A stretch of 37,998 nucleotides of DNA from Nitrososphaeraceae archaeon (GTDB taxonomy: Archaea > Thermoproteota > Nitrososphaeria > Nitrososphaerales > Nitrososphaeraceae), in assembly GCA_021325075.1 (NCBI GenBank), contig JAJPHX010000032.1:1-37998 (forward strand). The letters are read 5' to 3'. Shown here in pieces: positions 7,019 to 14,621 of this stretch. Each line of letters opens with the position of its first letter. Position 1 is the first letter of the stretch. The translations under genes and the position numbers were made by a program. The notes below the pieces were generated by a model that was given only the letters and a program-made list of their open reading frames with translations, was not told where the DNA came from and ran no database searches.

Positions 7019-8199
7019 TATTTCTTCACCTCTATAGCGGGCTTTTGCTTTCTCAGTTCTTCAAGCAAAAGTGGGATCACGTCTTCCATCCTTCCCTTGA
7101 TGAATATATCACATTCGTCTTTTATCGGCGAATTCTCATCTGGGTTTATTGCCACCACAAATCCTGACTCCTTCATGCCGGCGATGTGCTGCATCGCTCC
7201 ACTGATGCCAGCGGCTATATAGAGCAAGGGCGCTACCTTGCGGCCGCTCGTGCCAATCACTCTGTCAGGGATCATGTAAGTCGAGCTTACTCCCTCGCTT
7301 ACGGCAAATGGCTTTTTTGATATCGGAAGCGACACGCCTACTTCGGCTTCAAGCGCCTGTGCAAGGTCGGCAACCATCTTTATGTTCTGCTCAGACGAAT
7401 CCTTGATCCCCCTGCCAAAGCTCACGATTGCCTTGCAGCTGTCAAAGTCAACGGCGCTTTTCACGATCTTTCTGTCAAGCACCTTCACCCGGAGGTCGCG
7501 CTCGTCAAATTTCGGGATATAGTCGGTTATCACGCCCCGTCTGGAGGTATCGCGTTCTATTGGCAGAAACACACCGGGGATTATGCTGCAGGCCTGCGGG
7601 TGGTATTCGCGTTCTATTGCAGGGTTGCGGTTGTCGAGGCAGAGTATGGTTGTCCACAGAAACCCGGAAAAGTCGGGCCGGTACATTTCGAGTGTCTTTT
7701 CGTATTTCACCGCCTGGCCCTTTGTCTTGTGCTCGTGTTTTATCTCCAGATCTTCGATGACTAGCTTGTTGATGTCTGATGCAAGGCCGGATTCAAGGTC
7801 TGCAAGAACTGTAGACGACAGCTGCCGTCCTATGTTGTCGGCGGCAAAGAACATGTAGCGCGGCTTGATAAAATTTGAAGCGTCAGAGAACTTTTTAGCC
7901 AGCTCTCTGTTCGTGGCGACTTGGCTTATTACCTTGGTGTCGACAAGATTCCTTGAATACTGAAACTCGGGACTGTCTACGTAAATCACGGCGTCGGCAC
8001 CGTAAAAGATCAGTTCTTCGCACAGCCTGCGCATGTTGTTTCCAAGGACTAACGCAACGACCTTCTCATTGGCAGAGTACTTTTTGTTAAAGCCGTTCAT
8101 AAGACGTCTTGCCTCGCCAAGCATCTCTAGGCTCACGGGTACCGGCTTGCCATCTTCATGCTCTATCACAACGTACAGGTGCTCGTATTTTGCGCTCAT
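7018..8199 (-). CDS. etfA: Electron transfer flavoprotein alpha subunit
   Basis: A 393-residue EtfA/FixB protein, longer than the common 310-330. The C-terminal FAD domain is intact: GTSGRKVAP at 316-324, GISGAMQHIAGM at 331-342 and VAINPDENSPI at 349-359. The N-terminal half is the AANH-type Rossmann domain shared with EtfB. It dimerises with EtfB and moves electrons from flavin dehydrogenases to the FixCX quinone oxidoreductase encoded next. The ATG overlaps the etfB stop by four bases (ATGA), and its own stop overlaps the start of the next gene, so all three are translationally coupled. Whether this ETF bifurcates electrons cannot be decided from the sequence by eye. Confidence 0.92.
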   Translation of the reverse strand: MSAKYEHLYVVIEHEDGKPVPVSLEMLGEARRLMNGFNKKYSANEKVVALVLGNNMRRLCEELIFYGADAVIYVDSPEFQYSRNLVDTKVISQVATNRELAKKFSDASNFIKPRYMFFAADNIGRQLSSTVLADLESGLASDINKLVIEDLEIKHEHKTKGQAVKYEKTLEMYRPDFSGFLWTTILCLDNRNPAIEREYHPQACSIIPGVFLPIERDTSRRGVITDYIPKFDERDLRVKVLDRKIVKSAVDFDSCKAIVSFGRGIKDSSEQNIKMVADLAQALEAEVGVSLPISKKPFAVSEGVSSTYMIPDRVIGTSGRKVAPLLYIAAGISGAMQHIAGMKESGFVVAINPDENSPIKDECDIFIKGRMEDVIPLLLEELRKQKPAIEVKK

Positions 8200-9077
8200 T
8201 TGATCACCATGCCTCCTAGAACTTCGTACATCTTTGCAGCCACTTTTGCAATCTGGTCGCGGCTGGAGCCGTCGACGACTTCGGCTTTGCGGCTTGCCTT
8301 TGCCTTTGGGATGCGCTCAACCTTGTAGACGATTGTTGGCGAGCCTGGCAGCCCTACCAGCTTTGGATCTACTCCCAGCTGCTGCGCGTTAAATATCTTC
8401 AGGTATTGTTTGTAGTTTTGTGCTCGCTCCTTTGCCTCCTTTTGATATTTTTCAAAAGCAAGCCTCTGCGATACAGTGTTGAAAGATGCCTTGTACGACG
8501 GGTCGATCGCGATAAATACAGGCAGTGGCGCTTCCACTTCTTCAATGACATCATAGAACCCTTGGAGCGAGATCATGCGCCTTGCCCTGACCACCCTGTT
8601 TTGCATGTCGACATTATAGTCTATGACGTTGCCAAGGAAGGTAAAGCCAAGCTTCCACGCAGTCTGCGGCCCCGTTTGGCCTGTCTCGCCATCCGATGCC
8701 CGATGACCAGAAAACACGATGTCCATCTTGCCTCCTTCCACTTTTGAAATGCCTGTCTTGAGCACTTCGGCTGTCGCAAGCGTGTCAGCGCCGGCAAACA
8801 TCCTGTCGCTGTACAGGTGCAGCTCGTCTGCGTCGCAGAGCAGCTGCGCCTGCTGGAGCGCAGTGTCTGCAATGGGCGGACCCATAGTAGTTACCGCAAT
8901 ACGCGCACCATACTTGACCTTGGCATAAAATGCAGCGCTTGACGCCACGGCGCTATGAGGTCCAAGAATGCTCTTTGTCTCCGCCCGGTTAAGGGTGCCG
9001 TCGGCGTTATAGCTGACGTTGCCTTCGGAAAAGTCGGGTTCTAGCTTTACTATAACAGCAATTTTGAGGTCTGACAA
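8196..9077 (-). CDS. etfB: Electron transfer flavoprotein beta subunit
   Basis: A 293-residue EtfB/FixA protein. Recognisable elements are KIAVIVKLEPDF at the N-terminus, FAGADTLATAEVL at about 91-103 and the nucleotide-binding loop SDGETGQTGPQTAWKLG, a variant of the family's DGDTAQVGPQ. The C-terminal helix that clasps EtfA is present (about 265-290). The start is TTG at 9077: an in-frame stop lies immediately upstream, and the Shine-Dalgarno-like GGTGAT (minus strand, 9083-9088) sits five bases away. It is the first gene of etfB-etfA-ETFQO; the HD gene upstream ends only 54 bases before it. Confidence 0.92.
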   Translation of the reverse strand: MSDLKIAVIVKLEPDFSEGNVSYNADGTLNRAETKSILGPHSAVASSAAFYAKVKYGARIAVTTMGPPIADTALQQAQLLCDADELHLYSDRMFAGADTLATAEVLKTGISKVEGGKMDIVFSGHRASDGETGQTGPQTAWKLGFTFLGNVIDYNVDMQNRVVRARRMISLQGFYDVIEEVEAPLPVFIAIDPSYKASFNTVSQRLAFEKYQKEAKERAQNYKQYLKIFNAQQLGVDPKLVGLPGSPTIVYKVERIPKAKASRKAEVVDGSSRDQIAKVAAKMYEVLGGMVIK

Positions 9078-9082
9078 CTAAT

Positions 9083-9117
9083 ATCACCTTTTATCTCCAT
9101 TGGATGCCTTTAAATGG
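9083..9117 (-). promoter_or_regulatory. etfB promoter and ribosome binding site
   Basis: Minus-strand CCATTTAAAG (9108-9117) is a TATA candidate and GGTGAT (9083-9088) a Shine-Dalgarno match five bases before the TTG start. Together they support an own promoter for the ETF operon in addition to possible read-through from the HD gene. Confidence 0.45.
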
Positions 9118-9131
9118 TTTGTGAAGAAAAG

Positions 9132-9827
9132 TTATGCGGCAACCATCCGCTGCGCAGGCATTGCTTTCAGCTCTTCATAGGCATATCTAATTTTGCTATA
9201 GAATTCTGGCATCTTTGGCGAAAGCATGGTGTATGCGATGTAAAAGTCTTCGGCCTCCCGGGTGTAGCGCCTCACTTTGTCGTGTCCGGGGACATGGCGG
9301 ATAAAGAGCATGTTGTTGAGCCTGTCTGCCAGCTTTATCGCTTTGACATCGTATTCAGAATCAAGTAGTATGTCGCAGTACTCTTGGAAGCGCGCAAGCT
9401 GTCGTTCGATTTCACTGGAGCCTGGATAGTTTTCAAGCTGCTTTATTTTGAGCCCGGTGGCAATGTCGCGTATTTTGCTTCCAAACCTATAGGCAAGATA
9501 CGCTTCAAATCCATATGATTTTGATTCGTGCAGATTTAGTATCCTGTCGTCGTCTTCCATTACGTCGTGCAGTATTGCGGCTGCAATTTCGACGCTTGTG
9601 ACGTTACGATTAGCAGACCGGTAATGTCTAACGACGTCCATTGCAACAGGCCATGTGTGAGTTTCCAGAAAGGGCGAGGCGCCATCCTCGCGCAAGAGCC
9701 CTGAATGGACTTCCTCTGCTACTTCCATTGCGCCTTCGATATAGTCGTCAACTCGTACGCGGGCTTCGTTTTGCAGAAATGCCAGAAATTCTTGCTTGCT
9801 TACTCGAGGGACATCGAGCTTTGCCAT
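9132..9827 (-). CDS. HD-domain phosphohydrolase, RelA/SpoT-hydrolase-like
   Basis: A 231-residue protein with the HD order seen in (p)ppGpp hydrolases: H57 in THTWPVAMDV, H87-D88 in AILHDVMEDDD, and D168 in IKLADRLNNM. The HDVMED and KLADRLNN strings are typical of the RelA/SpoT/Mesh1 HD domain. There is no synthetase, TGS or ACT domain, so it would be a stand-alone small alarmone hydrolase or a related nucleotide phosphohydrolase. Metal-dependent removal of the 3'-pyrophosphate is the family activity; the true substrate here (ppGpp, NADPH or other) is open. It precedes the ETF operon on the same strand, which may be incidental. Confidence 0.82.
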   Translation of the reverse strand: MAKLDVPRVSKQEFLAFLQNEARVRVDDYIEGAMEVAEEVHSGLLREDGASPFLETHTWPVAMDVVRHYRSANRNVTSVEIAAAILHDVMEDDDRILNLHESKSYGFEAYLAYRFGSKIRDIATGLKIKQLENYPGSSEIERQLARFQEYCDILLDSEYDVKAIKLADRLNNMLFIRHVPGHDKVRRYTREAEDFYIAYTMLSPKMPEFYSKIRYAYEELKAMPAQRMVAA

Positions 9828-9891
9828 GCCATTATAGCGTGAGGGTTAGACAAAAGACTTGCTGTTCATGTTTACAATTGTGGTCAAGATT

Positions 9892-9904
9892 TTGATATAT
9901 ATCG
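9892..9904. promoter_or_regulatory. Strong bidirectional TATA element
   Basis: The sequence ttgatatatatcg contains the 10-base palindrome gatatatatc and can act as box A in either direction. It lies between the minus-strand HD gene (starts 9827) and the plus-strand 53-residue gene (starts 10001), at a distance implying untranslated leaders of roughly 40-75 bases on each side. Confidence 0.4.
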
Positions 9905-10000
9905 AGCAGAACCAAAATAATTCACAAATGTTCAAGGCAGACAAATCTACCCATAGACATATTATAGGAATAGTGATGCCACTGTACTGGGTTTACTACC

Positions 10001-10162
10001 ATGATCGAGCCTTCGGCATTTCTGGCGATATTCCCATACGCTTTCATAGCCGCGTTTCCGATCCTTGGAGTTGTTCTGGTTACAAAGTGGGAGCTTGCAG
10101 CCAGAAAACGCAGAAAGCAACAAAGCCAGAAAAATAAAAGTCAAGACCCGATGACGACTTAG
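10001..10162 (+). CDS. Single-pass membrane microprotein with basic tail
   Basis: A 53-residue ORF with one hydrophobic helix (about residues 7-28, including AIFPYAFIAAFPILGVVLV) followed by KWELAARKRRKQQ, a strongly basic, Gln/Lys-rich cytoplasmic tail. An in-frame stop shortly upstream makes this ATG the only sensible start. The stop overlaps the end of the convergent 99-residue membrane protein gene by four bases. No family recognised; the size and topology resemble accessory subunits of membrane complexes, but this is only suggestive. A competing 92-residue frame over the same bases lacks such a signature. Confidence 0.6.
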   Translation: MIEPSAFLAIFPYAFIAAFPILGVVLVTKWELAARKRRKQQSQKNKSQDPMTT

Positions 10163-10458
10163 GTAGAAGCGGCTTCTTTGTATTCTGGTGGTATTTCTGC
10201 GCGCCTTGCCTGCCTGCGCAAGCGATGCCTGTTGCGATGTTCGTATATTTGGGTTATGAAAATGAAACCCCCAATCGCAAACAGCAATGAAATTATTCCC
10301 CATATGATGTTGCCTGTCGCAAAGTTGTAGGCCACCAATGCAACGTTGATCCCAAAAAACACCCACATAACATGAAGGATATGCCTGCCTATCGTTAGAG
10401 CGATTTCAACCAAGCGGATTACTCGTTCAATGTCATCCAGTTGTTTTTGTTCGGCCAT
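10159..10458 (-). CDS. Two-helix membrane protein
   Basis: A 99-residue protein: a charged N-terminal helix (MAEQKQLDDIERVIRLVE), two transmembrane segments (about 25-45 and 50-70, the second IIWGIISLLFAIGGFIFI) and a basic tail (HRNRHRLRRQARR). Both termini are predicted cytoplasmic. Composition and codon use match surrounding genes. No named domain is recognised. It converges on the 53-residue membrane microprotein; the four-base overlap of the ends is typical of this compact genome. Confidence 0.7.
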   Translation of the reverse strand: MAEQKQLDDIERVIRLVEIALTIGRHILHVMWVFFGINVALVAYNFATGNIIWGIISLLFAIGGFIFITQIYEHRNRHRLRRQARRAEIPPEYKEAAST

Positions 10459-10535
10459 GTCATCATCTGCACAATCTGATTTTTAATGGTAGCATCTATA
10501 ACTGATATCTAGTATGCTTGCTAATTCTATATCCC

Positions 10536-10664
10536 ATGTCGGATTATACTGGATATGCTTTCAAGTGCAGGCTTTGTGGCATGGAATTTACGACGCAGGA
10601 GGAAGCAGACAGCCATTATGAAGACGTCCACAGAAAGGACCCTGGAAGAATGCACAGACAATAA
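10536..10664 (+). CDS. Single C2H2 zinc-finger microprotein
   Basis: A 42-residue ORF consisting almost entirely of one classical C2H2 finger: C11-x2-C14-x12-H27-x4-H32, with F18 in the hydrophobic core position (CRLCGMEFTTQEEADSHYED). The flanks are short and basic at the C-terminus. One finger alone rarely gives sequence-specific DNA binding, so protein or RNA contact or dimerisation is likely. It belongs to the same spacing class as the mini-finger genes at 34.7-38 kb and lies between the 99-residue membrane protein and ftsZ, convergent to ftsZ. Confidence 0.75.
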   Translation: MSDYTGYAFKCRLCGMEFTTQEEADSHYEDVHRKDPGRMHRQ

Positions 10665-10725
10665 TTATGCAGATTTTTGATTGTATCTAGATACAAAAAA
10701 GAGGAAAAGGAAGATCTTGAATGTC

Positions 10726-11826
10726 TTAAAAGACACCCAAGAAGCGCTTCTTTTCTACCACCGGCACTGGTTCGGGCTTTGATTCATGGCCGAATTTGCT
10801 CTCGACGCCAGTCAGCACGACCATCACGCGCGCCTTGCCCTTAATTTCGTGGTCAACTTTTGCGCCCCACACGATCCTTACTTCCTTTGTCAAGCTCCTT
10901 GTTACAAGCTCACCGGCTCTTGTGACTTCTTCCAGAGTGATGTCGTCACCACCGGTTACATGAATAAGAGCACCGTGAGCCATAGACATGTCCTTGATGT
11001 CGAGCAGTTGCGAGTCAAGCGCCGTCCTGGTTGCCTGCTCTATTCTGTCCATGCCTGTCGCATCGCCAACTCCTATTGCCGCCAACCCTCTTCCTTCCAT
11101 TATGGCTGTCAGGTCTGCAAAGTCAATGTTGATCAAACTGGCTGTGGTTATAGTTTCTATGGTTCCTCTGATGAACTGACCGACCAGTTCATTTGCTACG
11201 CCAAGTGCTTGTTGGAGCGGCAGGTTGCCTGCAACTCTTGTCAGTCTGTTGTTGTCGATTGCAACAACTGTGTCACATATTCTCTGGAGGTTTTGGAGTG
11301 CTTCCTTTGCCATACTATACCGATAGCGCTCAACTGCAAATGGAAGTGTTATAACAGCCACGACCAGAGCGCCAGTAGCTCGTTTGAGCTCCTCTGATAA
11401 TACCTGTATCGCGCCTGTACCTGTTCCGCCTCCGAGGCCTGCGCACAGGAAGATAATGTTTGAGCCCTGTACTTCTCTAGTAACTTCAGCAATGCTTTCA
11501 CGCGTTGCCTGCATACCTTTCTCTGGATAGCCACCGCAGCCCCTGCCCTGGGTCAGTTTAGGACCTATCAATATACGCCTGTCAGCCTTGCTGATTCCAA
11601 GGTGCGCGGCATCCGTGTTGACAGCGATTAGCTTGCCGCCAGTAATGCCCTTTTTCTTTATCCAAGATATGATGTTGCTGCCTGCGCCACCAGCACCTAT
11701 TACCGATACCTGTGGCTTGGCCATTTCCATTGCTGCGCGGAGTGTTTCTTCTTCCATCACCGAAGCCGGTGTCCTCCTGTTGTTCATGTTGTCAGAATTA
11801 TAATTATTTTTGTCATGAGATGACAT
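10726..11826 (-). CDS. ftsZ: Cell-division GTPase FtsZ (canonical)
   Basis: A 366-residue FtsZ with all catalytic elements: GAGGAGSN at 44-51, the tubulin signature GGGTGTG at 132-138, the LPFAVER strand, AIDNNRL at 189-195 and an intact T7 synergy loop NIDFADL at 233-239. A 40-residue N-terminal extension and a short linker precede a C-terminal peptide KKRFLGVF, which resembles the conserved FtsZ tail for partner docking. Many Nitrososphaerota also carry Cdv/ESCRT division proteins (general knowledge; none is in this window), so the role of FtsZ here is uncertain. A TATA element (minus, 11851-11862) lies about 30 bases before the ATG. The divergent paralogue is at 1009-1977. Confidence 0.93.
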   Translation of the reverse strand: MSSHDKNNYNSDNMNNRRTPASVMEEETLRAAMEMAKPQVSVIGAGGAGSNIISWIKKKGITGGKLIAVNTDAAHLGISKADRRILIGPKLTQGRGCGGYPEKGMQATRESIAEVTREVQGSNIIFLCAGLGGGTGTGAIQVLSEELKRATGALVVAVITLPFAVERYRYSMAKEALQNLQRICDTVVAIDNNRLTRVAGNLPLQQALGVANELVGQFIRGTIETITTASLINIDFADLTAIMEGRGLAAIGVGDATGMDRIEQATRTALDSQLLDIKDMSMAHGALIHVTGGDDITLEEVTRAGELVTRSLTKEVRIVWGAKVDHEIKGKARVMVVLTGVESKFGHESKPEPVPVVEKKRFLGVF

Positions 11827-11850
11827 GAACCAATAAAAGCAGCAAGGTGA

Positions 11851-11862
11851 ATATACGATCTA
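11851..11862 (-). promoter_or_regulatory. ftsZ TATA box
   Basis: Minus-strand CGTATATTCACC lies about 30 bases before the ftsZ ATG. The motif gacatga recurs on both sides of it (near 11820 and 11882), a short repeat that may or may not be meaningful. Confidence 0.4.
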
Positions 11863-11906
11863 GTATGTAGGAAATACACCCTGACATGAGATAACATCGT
11901 TATTTT

Positions 11907-12176
11907 CTATGAGATCCTATGATATTCTGCTTTTACCATCTTCATGATAAGCTCTCCGGCCATCTCGAAGAGTTCCATGATGGTATCTTCAATTTCCCTT
12001 GGTGTGATGGGCCTTTTCTGGCTTTCTAGCGGAAAACCGTATTTTTTTTCAATTTCAAGTAGGATCAGGTCCTTTGATTGCTCACCCAGTATGGTCAGGA
12101 CTTTCAAAAACGCGGACAGAAATAGGCTGTTCTCTGAATCTGGACTGGCCGGTACTGTCTCGCGGTCCGAATTCAA
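11907..12176 (-). CDS. NitrOD5-like small protein upstream of ftsZ
   Basis: An 89-residue protein. Residues 25-85 (KVLTILGEQSKDLILLEIEKKYG, then ITPREIEDTIMELFEMAGELIM) resemble by eye the NitrOD5/DUF3227 helical domain that thaumarchaea use as an output or stand-alone module; I hold this loosely. The start is TTG at 12176 because a stop codon sits two codons upstream in frame and a perfect palindrome occupies 12180-12195 just before it. It lies 80 bases upstream of ftsZ on the same strand, so a common transcript is possible although ftsZ has its own TATA element. Confidence 0.62.
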   Translation of the reverse strand: MNSDRETVPASPDSENSLFLSAFLKVLTILGEQSKDLILLEIEKKYGFPLESQKRPITPREIEDTIMELFEMAGELIMKMVKAEYHRIS

Positions 12177-12179
12177 TGC

Positions 12180-12195
12180 CTATCTCAAGAGATAG
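12180..12195. promoter_or_regulatory. Perfect 16-base palindrome at the NitrOD5-like gene start
   Basis: ctatctcaagagatag reads the same on both strands (7-base arms, 2-base centre) and ends three bases before the start codon at 12176. It could be an operator bound by a dimer, or a small hairpin that occludes initiation. Confidence 0.45.
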
Positions 12196-12343
12196 CTGTA
12201 TGAGATTATGCTATGGCTGTACTTTTAATTACATACACTATTGAGGCAACAATTAGTCGATATTTGTCGATTTCTTTTTAGGGAAAGACAAAAGCATTGC
12301 GCATGATTAGTCCATATGGCATAAGTACGTCTGGCAAAGCAAG

Positions 12344-12496
12344 ATGTCTAAAATGGAAACATTGACGCCGAACTTGGCAGAGATGATCCAACGAAATAAC
12401 CGCAAATGCCTGAAGTGCGGAAGCTACAACTGGATACAGTCTAGGTACTGCACAAAATATCTGTGCAAGTTTGACGACCCACATAGTCAACTCTAG
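12344..12496 (+). CDS. Small zinc-ribbon-like protein
   Basis: A 50-residue ORF with four cysteines in two pairs: C22-x2-C25 (RKCLKCGSYNW) and C36-x4-C41 (YCTKYLC). The arrangement suggests one zinc site. A TATA-like sequence (catatgg, about 12314-12319) lies near -28. No family is recognised. It precedes uvrB on the same strand by 145 bases; uvrB has its own promoter, so linkage is not implied. Confidence 0.6.
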   Translation: MSKMETLTPNLAEMIQRNNRKCLKCGSYNWIQSRYCTKYLCKFDDPHSQL

Positions 12497-12603
12497 CGTC
12501 AAACAATGACTAGGGAGTTTTTCCTTTCCTCATTTTATACCCGATGTTACGTAATTCTTCCCTGGCTGCCTGATGAAATACCAAGTCACTTTGCTGACAG
12601 TAA

Positions 12604-12612
12604 CCATATATG
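12604..12612 (+). promoter_or_regulatory. TATA box of the uvrBAC operon
   Basis: ccatatatg lies about 33 bases before the TTG start of uvrB, a suitable distance for a short leader or leaderless mRNA. No SOS-type operator palindrome is visible nearby. Confidence 0.5.
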
Positions 12613-12641
12613 CGCGTTTTGAAAAATAGGTGTTCTAGCAC

Positions 12642-14621
12642 TTGTTGAAGAGTTCGAGAAGCTTTACACTGGCAAAGGACGCCTTTCCGCCCAGTGGCGA
12701 CCAGCCTGAAGCAATTAAGCAGCTAGTCAATGGTGTGCAAAAAACAGGGCGCCAGACCCTTCTTGGCGTGACTGGAAGCGGCAAGACGTATACCATTGCA
12801 AATGTCATCGCAAGGGCAAACAAGAACACGCTTGTGATTTCCCATAACAAGACCCTTGCCGCTCAATTGTACGCTGAGTTCAAAGAGTTCTTCCCAGAAA
12901 ACAACGTTGGATACTTTGTCAGCTTTTACGACTATTACCAGCCTGAAAGCTACATCCCGCAGACAGACACGTACATCGAAAAGGACACTGAAGTTAATGA
13001 AAAAATAGAAAGGATGCGGCTTGAAGCCACCGCCATGCTCATGTCCGGCGAACCCACGATAATCGTGTCAACCGTATCATGCATCTATTCCCTTGGTTCG
13101 CCCAGAGAGTGGGAAGACAGCGCCATCACTGTGACAAAAGACATGACAATCGATAGGAAGGTGCTCATCCACAATTTCATCGAAGCCCGCTATGAGCGAA
13201 ATGACATGTCGCTTGTGCCGGGCAACTTTCGCGTCAAGGGCGACACGATTGACATCATTCCCGGCTATGCTGATGACATCATCAGGATTTCGATGTTTGG
13301 CGACGAGATCGAGCACATCAGCATACATGATCACGTTACGATGAAAAAGCTGCGCGATGTTGACGCAGTTAAGATATTTCCTGCAAAGCACTACATCACC
13401 GACAATGACTCGCGCAACCGTGCGCTGGAGTCAATAAAACGCGAACTGCAAAACTGGCTGCCGACCTTGCCGTCAGAGCTTGAAAGGCAGAGGCTTGCGC
13501 AGCGAACGAAATATGACCTTGAAATGATAGAAGAGCTTGGCTACTGCTCCGGCATTGAAAATTATTCACGCCACCTTGACGGCAGGGCGCCGGGCCAGCC
13601 GGCCTACTGCCTGCTTGACTTTTTTGGCGACGACTTTTTGCTGGTGATTGACGAGTCGCATGTCACACTTCCGCAGCTGCACGGCATGTACAACGGCGAT
13701 CATACGCGCAAAAAGATGCTTGTAGACTATGGCTTCCGCCTGCCTAGCGCCTATGACAACCGCCCGCTAAAGTTTGAAGAATTTGAGAAATACCTAAAGA
13801 ACGTAATCTTTGTGTCAGCAACTCCGGGCCAGTACGAACTAAAGTCTAGCTGGCAGGTTGCAGAGCAGCTGGTCAGGCCGACAGGGCTGGTAGATCCAAA
13901 AGTCGAGATCCGGCCTACAAAAGATCAGATGGAGGACTTGATTAAAGAGATCAAGTCAAGGACCAAAGACAACCAGCGGACCCTTGTTACGACCCTGACA
14001 AAGAGAATGGCAGAAGATCTGGCGGAATTTCTTGCCAAGAATGAAATCCGTGTCCGATACCTGCACTCAGAGATCGAGGGCCTAGAGCGCACAGAACTGA
14101 TACGGCAACTGCGTCTGGGCGAGTTTGACGCGCTTGTAGGCATCAACCTCCTGAGAGAAGGCCTCGACATACCAGAAGTTTCACTTGTTGCAATTTTAGA
14201 CGCAGATAAGGAAGGCTTTTTACGAAATGCCACAAGCCTCATCCAGACATTTGGTAGGGCTGCGCGCAACCTTGACGGCACCGTGATACTGTATTCTGAC
14301 CGTGTTACTGACTCGATGAAGCAGGCTATTGAAGAAACAGAGCGCAGGCGCAAGAAGCAGCTGGAATACAACAAAAGGCATGGGATAACCCCCAAGACAA
14401 TAATCAAGCCGGTGCCTGAAAGCGCTAAAGAGATTGCAGACTTGGCAGTGGAAACAAAGTCGATGACAAGGCAGGATTTGGTGAAACTAGCAGTCGAGAC
14501 AGAGGCGACGATGAAGAGGTTTGCAGAAGAGTTGGAATTTGAAAAGGCAATAATGTTTAGAGAAAAGCTAAACAAGTTAAGAAAGGCGCTTGGCGAATCT
14601 GCATATTCAGAGGTGTCATAA
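12642..14621 (+). CDS. uvrB: Excinuclease ABC subunit B (UvrB)
   Basis: A 659-residue damage-verifying helicase-like subunit of bacterial-type nucleotide excision repair. Visible are Walker [10 protein letters not shown] (42-50), the beta-hairpin region with [16 protein letters not shown] that clamps DNA, the helicase motif [18 protein letters not shown], the late motif [19 protein letters not shown], and the C-terminal UVR domain (about 615-650, [15 protein letters not shown]) that binds UvrC. The start is TTG at 12642 (or the next codon, also TTG): a stop lies two codons upstream and no suitable ATG exists for over 100 residues. uvrA begins at the base after its stop. Confidence 0.96.
   Translation: MLKSSRSFTLAKDAFPPSGDQPEAIKQLVNGVQKTGRQTLLGVTGSGKTYTIANVIARANKNTLVISHNKTLAAQLYAEFKEFFPENNVGYFVSFYDYYQPESYIPQTDTYIEKDTEVNEKIERMRLEATAMLMSGEPTIIVSTVSCIYSLGSPREWEDSAITVTKDMTIDRKVLIHNFIEARYERNDMSLVPGNFRVKGDTIDIIPGYADDIIRISMFGDEIEHISIHDHVTMKKLRDVDAVKIFPAKHYITDNDSRNRALESIKRELQNWLPTLPSELERQRLAQRTKYDLEMIEELGYCSGIENYSRHLDGRAPGQPAYCLLDFFGDDFLLVIDESHVTLPQLHGMYNGDHTRKKMLVDYGFRLPSAYDNRPLKFEEFEKYLKNVIFVSATPGQYELKSSWQVAEQLVRPTGLVDPKVEIRPTKDQMEDLIKEIKSRTKDNQRTLVTTLTKRMAEDLAEFLAKNEIRVRYLHSEIEGLERTELIRQLRLGEFDALVGINLLREGLDIPEVSLVAILDADKEGFLRNATSLIQTFGRAARNLDGTVILYSDRVTDSMKQAIEETERRRKKQLEYNKRHGITPKTIIKPVPESAKEIADLAVETKSMTRQDLVKLAVETEATMKRFAEELEFEKAIMFREKLNKLRKALGESAYSEVS

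Noticed and set aside
9859-10137. Plus-strand ORF of 92 codons
   Set aside because: Overlaps the better 53-residue membrane microprotein frame and spans the probable promoter region; composition is random-like.
10786-11397. Plus-strand ORF of 203 codons opposite ftsZ
   Set aside because: Cys-rich shadow of the canonical FtsZ gene with no recognisable motif.
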